Positions 9,905 to 20,299 are shown, counted from the first letter of the stretch. The stretch: DNA of 64,000 bases from Nematopogon swammerdamellus (GCA_946902875.1 OX336340.1:24071566-24135565), one strand, 5' to 3'. The notes: a model not told the origin generated them from the sequence alone. Numbers and translations: made by a program.

Positions 9905-10198
9905 CACAGATTACTTAATAGTTACTTCGTAACAGATAAATCACTCCATAGAAAATTTTCCTACCTTCGGGCTTTAATAGCCTACTGTTTCACGTCGCCA
10001 ATCGCTGCGTGCGAAAATGTACCTGAACGATCGAGTGTAAAGTGCATTATTGCTTTGCAGCTGCGCGCAGTTGCGTGGGCGAGCGTGTAGGTACGCTCCG
10101 CGCGGCTGACGAATTTCTACTGAATCAGACCGCCGGCGGTCCACCGGGCGGTAGGTACATAGTTAGCGCGTGCAAGTACATAGAGTGCGTGAGGCCTG
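9905..10198. mobile_element. Non-autonomous element with 7-8-bp target duplication
   Basis: 294-bp unit from CACAGATTACTTAATAG to GTGCGTGAGGCCTG, flanked by CCCACAT on both sides. A close copy at 30920-31207 has its own flanking GATACTGT duplication, and a short relative is at 39221-39304. 8-bp duplications suggest hAT; the two ends do not form an obvious terminal inverted repeat, so the superfamily is uncertain. Confidence 0.8.
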
Positions 10199-10559
10199 CC
10201 CACATGCCGGCTAATGCAGTCACGCGCACTGAGTCAGACAAGGTTCCAAACACATAAATTCGCTTCCGCCCGCAAATGTCCAGCCGTGCAGGGCTTACGG
10301 GGCGGCACCGACACATTTTACAATCTGCAGCGGCGCGGGGGCGCGGGGAGGCGGCGGCGCGGCCCGGACACACAATCTACCTACAGAGCCGCGTCGACGG
10401 CTCCTACGTGATCCTATTTCTGAGATTATCCTCGCCGAGCCCTTTCAAATCCAGAGAGTTCTCCCCGAGTATCCGTCGGCCAATTAGGAGTAAGTAGGTA
10501 GATGAAGATGGAGAAAATGGGGAAATTACATTTATCGCCACTGTAAAACAAAGTAGATT
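10199..10559. other. GC-rich unique block
   Basis: 10260-10400 is strongly GC- and CpG-rich, with GCGCGGGGGCGCGGGGAGG-like purine runs. Short overlapping frames exist on both strands, as expected of GC-rich DNA. It may be regulatory or a 5' region; no transcript evidence in sequence. Confidence 0.4.
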
Positions 10560-10690
10560 GACTGGAAGGAATCACTGGCAGTGATAAGTCCGTCTTTGTG
10601 CACTCCTGTAGGTATTTCTTGTTTCTTGTCGTGTGCTGTTCTTCTTTCAATTGTGTGCAATAAAGAGTTTCTATTATATTCTATTTTAAA
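10560..10690 (+). mobile_element. Possible retroelement 3' end
   Basis: Ends GTGTGCAATAAAGAGTTTC followed by a short (TTCTATTA)-like simple tail, as LINE or SINE 3' ends do. Single copy in the window. Confidence 0.3.
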
Positions 10691-11454
10691 TCAGATAAAT
10701 AAATAAAATAGTTTTTATTTCAGCTGGAAAAACTCTGTTAAAAGCAATATACTCGTAGACATACATACAAAGCTATGAATATTAAAAACATTAATTGAAT
10801 ATTAAAATAAATTAAAATATTACAATCCAACAATAAAATCACTAAAACCATTGTAAACCGCCTGAACTTAACCATGCATACATATACAGGGTGTCCCAGA
10901 AACCGACGATAATCCTTTGACAGGAGATAGGGCTGCTAATTACCTCTCAGAATATCTAATTTTAGGTTTAGTAAAAATGGCTTAGTTTTTGAGATATTGA
11001 CATTTTTGTAAAAATCAAAAATTTTCTCCCTCAGCTCCTTTTTTTAAATGTCACAAGTACAAATGTAAAATTTTCTTAAATCTAGTTGTTGTCAAATATT
11101 GCTGAAAGGTAAGGCTTTCACACGGTATAATTTATTTTTTCATGTTTAATCCTGTTTAGCTGAAAAACGACTTAAGAGCCACATGTTAATTTTTTTTCAG
11201 CTTCTTCCCTTGAATTTGGCCCTTCGCGGTGAAAAAAAAAATTACTACACTAAAGTGGCATTATACAACAAAAATAGGCCCATCTAATGTAGTTTTTAAA
11301 ATGGTAGATCACTTACCGATTTGCCCAATAATTTATGAGATTTTGTTATTTAACTGCAAAAGGACCTCGGAATTTGATAACTGTTCTACCAACTACGAAT
11401 TAGAATAAAATAAACACTTGAAGTAAATTGGTCTTTATTAACCTGTTAAAGTAG

Positions 11455-11700
11455 ATGTTCAAATTGTTTACCACCTGCACGAAAGCTAGCTCGACATCTT
11501 CTCACAAATGCCCGGTTGATGCGTCAAGCAACTACTCGATGCAAGTGCAGAGACGTCCACCTGAGCTGCTGCCGTAATTCTTTCTTTGAGTTCTATCAAG
11601 TTTTCCACCGGGACCCGTAAACTTTTTCTTTTAAATAGCCCCAATGATAAAAATCTAACGGATTTAAATCCGGTGATCTAGGCGTCCGATTCATCTTTAA
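11455..11700 (-). pseudogene. Transposase C-terminus remnant, left arm
   Basis: Reverse-strand translation gives SPDLNPLDFYHWGYLKEKVY, then a stop or frameshift, then VENLIELKERITAAAQVDVS and, in a further frame, FVRRCRASFRAGGKQFEH. SPDLxPLDF..WGYLK with a C-terminal RxxxCxxxxGxxFEH is characteristic of a Tc1/mariner-superfamily group in insects; the Asp of SPDL is where the third catalytic acidic residue lies. Frameshifted and incomplete. Confidence 0.8.
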
Positions 11701-11716
11701 GGATATGCTTCGTCTA

Positions 11717-11955
11717 AAAAAAACCTGCCAAGTGCGAGTCGGACTCGCGCACCGAGGTTTCCGCACCACAAAAAAAACATTGAAAAAAAACTCGTTTCTT
11801 GTACGGGAAGCCCCCTTAATTTTTTAGTTTTTCTATTTTTTTATTATTTGTTGTTATATCCGCCATAATAACACATATTCTGTGAAAATTTCAACGGGCT
11901 ACCTATTACGGTTCAAGAGATCCAGCCCTCGGACAGACAGACAGACGGACGGATC
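11717..11955 (-). mobile_element. Family C element in the loop of the foldback
   Basis: Reverse copy from GCCAAGTGCGAGTCGGACTC, through TTGTTGTTATATCCGCC and CAACGGGCTACCTATTACGG, to the (ACAG/ACGG)n tract. Its terminal GGTTCCGTA end is missing. It sits exactly between the two mariner-derived arms. Confidence 0.8.
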
Positions 11956-12170
11956 CGAATCCGTTAGATTTTTATCATTTGTGCTATTTAAAAGAAAAAG
12001 TTTGCGGGTCCCGGTGGAAAACTTGATAGAACTCAAAGTTAGAATTACGGCAGTAGCTCAGGTGGACGTATCTGCACTTGCATCGAGTAGTTGCTCGACG
12101 CATCAACCGGGTAGGTATTTGTAAGAAGATGTCGAGGTAGCATTCGTGCAGGTGGTAAACAATTTGAACA
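11955..12170 (+). pseudogene. Transposase C-terminus remnant, right arm
   Basis: Plus-strand mirror of the left arm's coding remnant. The VENLIELKVRITAVAQVDVS segment is readable, but the LNPLDF..WGYLK block is shifted and the TGG Trp codon is changed to TGT. A short insertion (GGTAGGTATTTG) lies before the KKMSR-like block. Decay differs from the left arm, so the arms have diverged since duplication. Confidence 0.75.
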
Positions 12171-12727
12171 TCTTAATAAAGACCAATTTACTTCAAGTGT
12201 TTATTTTATTCTAATTCGTAGTTGGTAGAACAGTTATCAAATTTCGAGGTCCTTTTGCAGTTAAATAACAATATCTCATAAATTATTGGGCAAATCGGTA
12301 AGTGATCTACCATTTTAAAAACTACATTAGATGGGCCTATTTTTGTTGAATAATGCCACTTTAGCGTAGTAATTTTTTTTTCACCGCGAAGGGCCAAATT
12401 CAAGGGACGAAACTAAAAAAAAATTAACATGTGGCTCTTAAGTCGTTTTTCAGCTAAGCAAGATTAAACATGAAAAAATAAATTATACCGTGTGAAAGCC
12501 TTCCTTTTCAGGAATATTTGACAAAAACTAGATTTAAGAAAATGTTACATTTGTACTTGTGACATTTAAAAAAATTTGCTGAGGGAGAAAATTTTTGATT
12601 TTTACAAAAATGACAATATCTCAAAAACTAAGCCATTTTTACTAAGCCTAAAATTAGATATTCTGAGAGGTAATTAGCAGGCCTATCAGCTGTCGAAGGA
12701 TTATCGTCGGTTTCTGGGACACCCGTA

Positions 12728-13079
12728 TACACATCACACGTTAACCCAACAAGTTATTTTAATGTTTGTTAGGTAGGTTTTATTTCTTTAGTTATTAGTA
12801 TTACTTTTTTATATGTTATGTTACATTTATGTTTTTCTGAAAATAAAGAACATTTATATATTTAACAAAATTAACTAATGCTTAACAAACAACTAAAACA
12901 CAACACACAAAGAAAATCTAATAGAAAAAAAAACTAACAACTAAAGAACTAACTTTCCTATTACTAAAAACTAAGAATAATGTCTATACTCTATCCCATT
13001 TTAATCTTAATTTTATATGAAACTTATTTTATTAAACTCAATAAGAGCGCCATCATGTAATTAATATGTACGTGTTATT
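12728..13079. other. AT-rich, no feature
   Basis: Very AT-rich with A-runs and TTATGTT/AACTAA repeats. No repeat family match or open frame of note. Confidence 0.5.
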
Positions 13080-13195
13080 CTATAAAACAAGTCTTCCTGC
13101 AAGACAGAGTTTCTCTAGGGCAGGAGACATGATTGTAAAATAGGCTTAAAAACTTTTCTAAATAAAATAATTTTCATTTCATTTTCATTTCATTT
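13080..13195 (+). mobile_element. Retroelement 3' end with (ATTTC)n tail
   Basis: GCAAGACAGAGTTTCTCTAG, then CTAAATAAAATAATTTTC running into ATTTC/ATTTTC repeats at 13166-13195. The simple repeat begins where a retroelement tail would. The next element (A'') starts directly after it. Confidence 0.4.
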
Positions 13196-13412
13196 CACAC
13201 ACGCTGAATCCCGACAATCGGGGTAAGCAGAGTAATCGGTGTTGTGCTGCAAGAACTCTGGTAAATTACTGCACAACACCAACCACCACGTTTCGCAAAG
13301 TATTCGAACAAGATTCAATCGATCAAGCGGCAAGTAGGGCACGAAGACCTGCTGCATGACTCGGTGGAAGTACCGTGCCAAGGTGAGAAGTGGCGAGCCT
13401 GTAAAAACTTAA
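13196..13412 (-). mobile_element. Family A'' element, tail module
   Basis: Reverse copy of the module best seen at 39694-40025: CACACGCTGAATCCCGACAA, TCGGTGTTGTGCTGCAAG, ACCACCACGTTTCGC and CACGAAGACCTGCTGCATG. The TACCGTGTGGGG head is missing. Confidence 0.8.
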
Positions 13413-13839
13413 CCAGTGATGGTGAAAACGGCCGACAGTATATTTAAAAGAATATAGATTCTTATGTAGGTACTTTCTTACATAAAGCCAGCGAATAGAT
13501 GAGCAATACCAACAAAGTGTTCGGCTTCGTGTACACCGCCTCTAAACGTATACATCACGCGGAGCACTATAAAGCCCGCCGCACACGTAGCGCAAACTGT
13601 AACGAGGCACGTGGCCAATCCGGCTCGGCCTTTCCAGTGTACCAGCGCCCTAATGCAACGGCAGTTTGCTCGTACAATCTGTTTACAATTTTATCTAGCA
13701 GGTGCAAAAGACACCGTTGAAAATTGCATTGCAATTTTATTTTGTTTCCTATAATATTATATTGGATTTTGATAATAAATCCGTTATATGCTTCGGCTTG
13801 ATGCACTGACAAGTTATTTCACTACCTATGCCTTGTTTA
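13413..13839. other. Unassigned
   Basis: Moderate GC at 13560-13680, AT-rich after. No feature recognised. Confidence 0.4.
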
Positions 13840-14237
13840 CTGTGCACTTAGATGGGTGACCGTTCAACCGTTGCGTTGGAGGCTGACCGCGGTTCGGATT
13901 TCACTAAAACTATAAGGATCCTTCCACTCTTGAATTGTCAGCCTCGGTTGCTCAGTGGTGTGGTCGATCGACTGTTGTTAAGCAACCCTGAGCGCGGTCA
14001 GTTCTTGGATCGGTGACCGCTCGACCGTTGGAGGCAGTCAGCCTCAGGTTCGGATTCCACGTAAAAACTGTAGGTCCCTTCCCTTTTTACCTTACTAGGT
14101 GGTAGGGTTAATCCCGCCCGGGTTGATACCACCGCACTGAATGAAACGTCGGGCGAAACGGCTATGTAAATAGTTCGTGCTTCCCTCCAATTCAGTGTAA
14201 GTTGCCGACATGAAATGAAGGGAAGCACTGACATGAC
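13840..14237 (+). mobile_element. Family A SINE preceded by a head fragment
   Basis: 13840-13915 is a lone 5S-like segment (CACTTAGATGGGTGACCG then GAGGCTGACCGCGGTTCGG). A second copy begins at 13936 with TCAGCCTCGGTTGCTCAGTG and GTTAAGCAACCCTGAGCGC and runs to the GGGAAGCACTGACATG block. The end tail is missing. A partial dimer or two close insertions. Confidence 0.8.
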
Positions 14238-14453
14238 AGCGAATCTTCATGTGTCTTTCACTAATAATCAATAATCACTTAAGTTTACTTTATTACTGTT
14301 TGTTTTTTTTGTACGTAGGTACTTATAGTTAGCCATTTTATGTTTATAATGTTTTGTCTTAAGGGGAACATTTGTGGGGGTAGCATAGGCCTATTGTTGT
14401 ACCTAGTATAAGTAAGTTTTGTTTCATTTATGTTATCTCTGTGGCTTCTCTAA

Positions 14454-14484
<31 letters not shown>

Positions 14485-14513
14485 AAATAAATAAATATCC
14501 ATTATACATTATA
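14238..14513. repeat. AT-rich segment with (AATA)n microsatellite
   Basis: An (AAAT)n run occupies about 14452-14500 after GGCTTCTCTAATAAATAAAT. The AATAAA start suggests a seeded retroelement tail. Confidence 0.5.
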
Positions 14514-14537
14514 CCAATCTATAAATTTATAGATTGG
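14514..14537. repeat. Perfect 24-bp palindrome
   Basis: CCAATCTATAAA followed by its exact reverse complement, without a spacer. Could extrude or be a small footprint; no further context. Confidence 0.8.
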
Positions 14538-14936
14538 CCTGTACAAATACTAGTGGTATTTGAATGTTCTGCGCTAGCTACAATACAGAGCATGCCGAGG
14601 AGATCTAATCCCTACCGTCCAACCCCTATCCCGTACTTAAGTGCAATCGGTGCAGAAAATTGCAATCGCGCCGTCGACTGTAAACACGGCGGAGGCAGCT
14701 TTTCTATTTTCCGATAGCATTAAATGACTTCCAATTATGCAAACTGTTGCTCTACAAAGTAACTAGGCGTAACACGCGCCGGCAGCGCCATTATTATTTT
14801 TATACTGTGTACTGCGGGATCAGCGCTCCGGCTTAACGGTGTACGGTTAATGCCGAATGAACCTTTAACGCATCCAGTCTGATCGCACGATTTTTGTGTT
14901 ACATTTTGCAAAAAAAAAAAAAAGGGTAAAGACAGT
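14538..14936. other. Unique sequence, possible regulatory
   Basis: Non-repetitive and mixed GC, with an octamer-like ATTATGCAAA near 14736 and CG-rich pieces. No coding potential seen. Confidence 0.3.
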
Positions 14937-15625
14937 GATTTTTAGGGTTCCGTAGTCAACAAGGAACCCTTATAGTTTCGCCATGTCCGTCCGTCTGTCC
15001 GTCCGTCTGTCTGTCCGCGGCTTAGCTCAGAGACCCTTAGTACTAGAAAGTTGTAAGTTGGTACGGGTATTAATATTAATAACGCCGACAAAGTGGTAAA
15101 ATAAAAATTTTGAAATAATTTTTTTTTTGGGTACCTCCCCTACACGTAAAGTGGGGATGAATTTTTTTTTTCACGTCTACCCCATCGTGTGGGGTGTCGT
15201 TGGATAGGTCTCTGGAAAATATTGCGGGTTTGTGAAAAGCATTTTTCGGTTTAGGGATCTGTTTGCGAATTATTAAGCTTTTAAGTGCAAATTTTTGCTA
15301 GAGTCAAGTGTCCCCCCCCCCTGCCAGCTAAACGGTTGTTATTAGATATGTGAAAAAATTCACAGCAGTAGTACATATATCGAAATTAAAAGGAAAACTA
15401 TCACAGCTAAGTAGGCTGTAGAGGTTCACGAGTAATAGTCGACCAACTTATAAAATGTACGGACGACAGCCATCATTTCACTGTTGAAGAACTTTTTCAA
15501 ATTAACATTCATTTATTTCCCCTACGAAATTATACAAATAATCAAATAATTTATTTTATATAGGGTTCCACAACTACGGAACCCTACACTGCGCGTGGCC
15601 CGACACGCACTTGGCCGCTTTTAAT
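14937..15625 (+). mobile_element. Family D element (long relative of C), full length
   Basis: Starts TTTTTAGGGTTCCGTAGTC, then (GTCC/GTCT)n, CTAGAAAGTTGTAAGTTGG, GGGTACCTCCCCTACACG and GTTGGATAGGTCTCTGG, and ends ACTACGGAACCCTACACTGC, GGCCCGACACGCACTTGGCC. It shares both termini with C but has a different interior of about 600 bp. A lepidopteran repeat type I recognise. Non-coding. Confidence 0.8.
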
Positions 15626-15726
15626 TTTTAACATCATCGTCGGGTTTTTAGCGAGCGGCATTATGAGTGAGCGGAATTTTTCTCCGGTCATTATGAACTT
15701 TAATTACAATACGTGTACAGTGTGTT

Positions 15727-15880
15727 TAAAAAAAACGGTCAAGAGCGAGTCGGACTCGCGCACCGAGGTTTCCGCTCGACAAAAACAAAAAAAACTTTTA
15801 AAAAACACGTTTCTTGTATGGGGGCCTACATACTTAAATTTTAACTTTTGTGTGAACAATTTCAACCGGCTATATAGAAT
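15727..15880 (-). mobile_element. Family C element, truncated
   Basis: ACGGTCAAGAGCGAGTCGG, CTCGCGCACCGAGGTTTCCG, AACACGTTTCTTGTATGGGG and ATTTCAACCGGCTATATAG. It uses the short subtype in which the GCGCGCCATCTACC block is absent. Confidence 0.7.
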
Positions 15881-15895
15881 ATAATGTACAAATAA

Positions 15896-16461
15896 ATATA
15901 CATACATACATGCTTGTCCATCCTGGTATGAAACAAAAGTTGTTTTTTGTTTTTTTAGGTTTTTACTTCACCATGACGGAGATAAATACAGTTTTGGGTG
16001 TTTTTCGAATGAGTGTTTTTGGAGTACCTACACAAGCCGGAAGGTATTTATTTCCTCCTCGTACGTGGATTGCCGCAAAAAGATCAAAAATAATTCGCCG
16101 CCGAATAGCCGAACGCGCTGCAGCCTAGTCTCGTAGGGCGGGCGGCGGCGGCGCAAGTCCGTGGGCGGGCGGGCGGGGCGGCACGTGACCGGTTTTTCCC
16201 GTCTACGTGCAGTTTCGGAAGTGGCGCCATGTGTGCTCGCCGGCAAATCACTTTATAGTACTGGCGGGTAATGGGGCGCATCGCGGGCCCGTCTGCGGGT
16301 CTACAGAATGCTAAACCACTATTCCAAATAGTATATTAGGTAGAGGAGGGCATCGTGCGGAAACAGGTTCCTCTTTATTTTGGGTATTTAAGGACATTTA
16401 ACATATACAAACAAAGTTAATGAATTATATTAAACGTTTATTTCAGGCACTAGTCTAGTGG
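15896..16461. other. Unassigned with CpG-rich core
   Basis: 16090-16300 is CpG-rich (GGGCGGGCGGCGGCGGCGC). Overlapping frames on both strands read as Arg/Ala/Pro-rich, typical of GC bias. Nothing else seen. Confidence 0.4.
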
Positions 16462-16485
16462 TAACCTAACCTAACCTAACCTAAT
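16462..16485. repeat. Short interstitial telomeric (CCTAA)n
   Basis: Four consecutive CCTAA units (TTAGG on the reverse strand), the canonical arthropod telomere repeat. Too short to be telomeric itself. Confidence 0.8.
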
Positions 16486-16587
16486 AGTTATGTCATATAT
16501 AACATATAGCTAATGTAATAAAATAAATCATATAAAAAACAATAAAACATTTCAAAATAATGAAAAAGAAAAGAAAAGATTAACGAT

Positions 16588-16640
16588 TGATGTAGGTGAT
16601 GTAGCCAACCGTGTCAGTTTCCATAGAAAAAAAAAATATA
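16588..16640 (+). mobile_element. Family A/A' SINE, tail fragment
   Basis: TAGGTGATGTAGCCAACCGT, GTCAGTTTCCATAGAAAAAA. Only the last ~50 bp of the tail, ending in poly-A. Confidence 0.85.
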
Positions 16641-17069
16641 ACAAAAAATAAAACACTGGTAAAATTGTTTTGCCGTCGTTCCATTGAAGTAGCACGGCAA
16701 AATTGAATTTTTCGTCTTGCGCGTAACTTGGAATCGACTAGCGGAGAGGTTTGAAAATAGAACGTTCGTGGAAAGTGACGCTTTTACCAGCTGACCGGCT
16801 GAGAGGGACGACGACCAGTTTGCGAGCAGTTGAAGTGCACCTTTAAGCTAAAGTTGGGTTGACGAGCGTTTTTTACTTAAATTCTAAAGTGCGCTTGTGC
16901 GGTTTTGTGTAGGTATACGTTATAGAACTTCGCTCGTGTCCCGAGCAAGCACCTGAGCGAAATAAATAAATAACAACGAGACAAGACTTCGTTTTTGTGG
17001 AAACTGACCTGGTTGGCCAGAAAAAAAAGAAGATGCCATATCGGCGGCTCCCTTTGGCCGCGCTGAGCC
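16641..17069. other. Unassigned
   Basis: Mixed sequence with no copies of the window's families and no convincing exon. TTACTTAAATTC and AAATAAATAAATAAC simple runs only. Confidence 0.4.
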
Positions 17070-17503
17070 AATTGTAGTAAGCCCTTGCCCTTTACAAGAT
17101 GCAAGGCTCAAATTGCAGCCGACTGGGTTGGTACCACCGTACTGGATGTAAGATACTGCCCACATATTTCCCCCCAAGTACAGTCTCCGGTCCTTCAAGA
17201 GAGGCGTGAATAGGCACCTGTCAGGCCGGCATGGCATTCGCAACCCCAGCGTACGACCGAATGTCCATGGGCGTCGTTAGACACCTTATGGGTGGATCGG
17301 CGCCACATGTCACGCTTTCTAAAAAAATAAATAAAAGAAAGCCGCATAGCAGCCTCGGCTGTGTTCTCCTCTAGTCCAGTATAGCCAGCAATCCAGAGGC
17401 AAGTATCCGATATGGCACCTACCTTCTCTGAGGTGATATTGGCTGGTCGGAGAAGTGTGCTTTGGCCTCTTTGACTCAGCAATACGGGATATAAAGAAAC
17501 ATG
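17070..17503 (+). mobile_element. Family B SINE split by a LINE end
   Basis: Body starts CCCTTGCCCTTTACAAGATG, reaches CCACCGTACTGGATGTAAGA at about 17155, is interrupted, and resumes at about 17341 with GCCGCATAGCAGCCTCGGC and CTCCTCTAGTCCAG to a decayed tail (CAATACGGGATATAAAG). The two parts join at the expected point of the family order. Confidence 0.8.
17162..17340 (+). pseudogene. Family F LINE 3' end nested in SINE B
   Basis: CCCACATATTTCCCCCCAAG, TTCAAGAGAGGCGTGAATAG, CTGTCAGGCCGGCATGGCAT, GACCGAATGTCCATGGGCG, GTGGATCGGCGCCACATG, then TAAAAAAATAAATAAAAG as tail. It encodes only the last ~40 codons of the LINE polyprotein. AAAG on each side may be part of a target duplication. Confidence 0.8.
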
Positions 17504-18286
17504 TCGAAAAAATATTTTCAAATTGCTAGCATAGAGCTGCGTTTCATTCGGACACGAAATAATATTTATTACGAAGTTGAGACTCGTCATAGTGACGCCC
17601 CAACAGGTGATCTATTACGTAAAATTTGAGCGTGCGACTGTAAAAACTTAAAACAAAAACTATTCGCTGTCAGACTCACAACTCACAATTTTTGTATTGC
17701 TTTTATCGTCGCAAATGTCGTCGAAGTACACTTTTAATAACACACATTAACACACACTAACGGTGCGGCAGAGCAACAATTTTGAGAACAGGTGGGTTCT
17801 AAATCTGCCTCCCCCAAAAAAAATTTTTGGGTTACGGTAAAATGTTGTACGTGTGAGTTAGGCCTATAAGCAGCCACGTTAATTAGCTTTTTTCGAAAAA
17901 AAAAATGTAACTTTTATATGGTGTTATAAATGGATTATTCTACCAGATTATATTTGAAGTTTTACCAGTCGCTGTCCGAAATGTTACGCGATAGCAGCCT
18001 TCACTACACAGCAGCCAGTACATTTGCGACGAAAGCGGCTGTCAGTCCTCTGTCGCCGTCGGCAACTTTCCTAGTTATCGTTTTTACGAAAAACGCCAAC
18101 TTGCCCATAAATTTTTGATGAACGCCTCAAAAACTTTCGGAGCGATCAGCGCCGGAGATTACAGAAAGCAAACCAAACGGAATCAAACTTTAGTCGTTCG
18201 GTTTTAATTTGTTTTAGTTATTTTGCTGTCGTTCGATTTGCTACAATGATAGACAGTATAGATAGACAGAAGCACTCTTAATTTTA
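17504..18286. other. Unassigned
   Basis: No repeat family copy recognised. A stretch at 17990-18120 contains GCAACTTTCCTAGTTATCG and TTACGAAAAACGCCAAC, which look like repeat ends but have no second copy here. Confidence 0.35.
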
Positions 18287-18287
18287 T

Positions 18288-18505
18288 TGCTCCGTGTGGG
18301 GTCGGAGCAATAAAGCAATAGCCCCGCTGCATCTCTCCCTGTGCATGTAGTAAAATGCGACTAGGGGATAAGGACAAGATGTCGTGCGTAAGGGCGATAA
18401 GCTAGCCACTTATCACCTTGGCACGATCCTTCCACCGAGTTAGGCAGCAGGTGGGTCTTCGTGCCATACTTGATCCTTCATAGTTATCAGGTCCTCATAT
18501 TTTGC
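18288..18505 (+). mobile_element. Family A'' element, 3'-truncated
   Basis: Head CCGTGTGGGGTCGGAGCAAT, AGCCCCGCTGCATCTCTCCC, ATGCGACTAGGGGATAAGG, followed by A''-specific ATGTCGTGCGTAAGGGCGAT, CACCTTGGCACGATCC and AGGCAGCAGGTGGGTCTTCG. Ends in the middle of the tail. Confidence 0.75.
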
Positions 18506-18803
18506 CGAAGCTAACCTAACCCATCTTTATTAAAAGTAATATTATAAAAAAAAAAATTTATATCTAATTTCTTCAATCAATTGCTACCATTGAGCTTAGC
18601 TAATTCGCTTTCGTGAGTTTAAATAAAATATTTAAAATAAAATTACACTTACAAAAAATATGGGGCTGTGCTAGATACGACTTCAAATTCAACCGTCAGC
18701 CGTGGCGGTGGCAGTTGTGGCAAGTTATAAAAAGTTATTGCAAGTGCAAAAACTAATACGTCTACCCTAAGGTGCAAACTTAACTGAACAATGCGTTCTT
18801 TAA

Positions 18804-19125
18804 AAAAAAACGGCCAAGTGCGAGTTGAACTCGCGCACCGAGGGTTCCGTATCGTAATGTCATGGTCAGCGCCACTCACGCCATCTATGTATTAGTTAAA
18901 ATGCATCATACTCTTTTCGGTAGATGGCGCGCATACATTTTTTAGTTTCTTCTATGGGGACCCCCGTGAATTTTTTACTTTTTATTATTTTCATTATTTG
19001 TTGTTATATCGGCCATAATAACACACATTCTGTGAAAATTTCAACGGGCTACCTATTACGGTTCAAGAGATACAGCCCTCGGACAGACAGACAGACAGGC
19101 GGCTTAGTAATAGGGTCCCGTACGA
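18804..19125 (-). mobile_element. Family C element, near full length
   Basis: Reverse: CGGCCAAGTGCGAGTTGAAC, GCACCGAGGGTTCCGTATCG, AGCGCCACTCACGCCATCTA, TAGATGGCGCGCATAC, TGGGGACCCCCGTGAATT, CGGGCTACCTATTACGG, ACAGACAGACAGGCGGC and AGTAATAGGGTCCCGTACG. The last few terminal bases are missing. A good reference copy for the long subtype. Confidence 0.85.
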
Positions 19126-20299
19126 CGTCTACCCTAAGGTGCAAACTTAACTGCACATGCATTCTTTTATAAATTACCAACATATTTTACTTTGCTTTTG
19201 CGCGAGCTCTAATCCAACTCGACCTTTTTCCATCGCGGCACGACCGCGCGGACACCGGAGGCGGGCAAAATCTCTTTTCTCCACAACACATATCGTGTTT
19301 TCTTCCTAAATTGCGGCCGCGGCGTCCCGGCCCGAGCTGCAGGTAATAACGCAATAAACCACTACTGCCACCCCCTCCGCCAACCCCTCGCAACCCCACG
19401 CGCGCGGCGCGGCGAAGGCGGCGTCGCCACTCGATGCAACCCCCACGACGACTCGATCGAGTCTCGACGATAGACCGCCAGGAAATATGTGAAAGATACA
19501 GATAGGTGGGAGGTGATGGGTAGGAAAAACATATGACCCGCACGGGTGTGTCGGAATAGTTGGAAGGAATAGCCTCCGTGGGTCATTTCGCAGTAAAGTA
19601 ATCACTACCAAAGCATCACATGTTCATATTATTAATAAATATTATTCATTTATTCACACATTACTTTTTATATAATTTTTACATTTTTACGATATTAAAA
19701 CCTAAAACTGATATAAAAACAAATGGAGTTTCCACCACCGGCGGCGGGGCGAACCCAAGCAACCGATGATGGTCGGGCCCTAGGGAGAGAAACCTCCGGA
19801 CTATACGCGCAGTGTCGAGCAGGGCTGCCTTCTGGATCTGGCCCTTGACCCAACCACTCAGCGAGAGCCTCTTAAGGCGAGAATAAGGGTCAAAAGGTCA
19901 ACTTTAAACGAAATTATTGAGCTATTGGTAAATATAAAAAATCTGTAAAAAATATATGTCATGTATTGATCTTTAATTGACAAACATAGCGAAAAAATAT
20001 ATATTTTACTACTTTGAAAAGGTGTTAAATAAATCTCCAAAAAATAACGAAAAGTACGAAAATTGTAGATTCAAGTTAAGTTATCTTGAGAAGCATAAAT
20101 TGTTTCAATACAAGCCCCTCATAGAAATATAGATAATATTTTTCCCTACAATCGTAGCGAAATAAATATTTTGTTCCATCTTTCCAACACGTGAAATTTA
20201 ATATATAGTGTGATTTTCGCGCAAACGTTCATCGTCGGCGCGACGTGTCAGCCACCGCACGAGTAGAATGAATCTCGCACCTATTACATCTGCATACGG
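19126..20299. other. Unassigned; GC-rich then AT-rich
   Basis: 19200-19460 is CpG-rich, and overlapping reverse frames of 74-118 residues there are mutually inconsistent. 19620-20200 is AT-rich. The segment 19111-19160 repeats CGTCTACCCTAAGGTGCAAA, also found at 18760-18780, so the C copy at 18804-19125 is flanked by a roughly 30-bp direct repeat. Confidence 0.4.

Larger units (their letters stand above)
10887..12725. mobile_element. 1.84-kb foldback built from a Tc1/mariner-like transposon
   Basis: Left arm (10887 to about 11697) and right arm (about 11955 to 12725) are near-identical reverse complements. Both outer ends read GGGTGTCCCAGAAACCGACG inward and are flanked by TA. Each arm contains the same 3' part of a transposon, including the transposase C-terminus. 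A family C element occupies the centre. The transposon's 5' half is absent, so this looks like an inverted duplication of one transposon end that could be mobilised in trans. Confidence 0.85.

Noticed and set aside
12206..12403. 65-residue reverse frame in the mariner-derived arm
   Set aside because: The mirror arm has the same DNA with frame-breaking differences, so the frame is not maintained.
13936..14020. 5S rRNA gene
   Set aside because: Only the internal control region matches; the 5' and 3' stems of 5S are absent and a SINE body follows.
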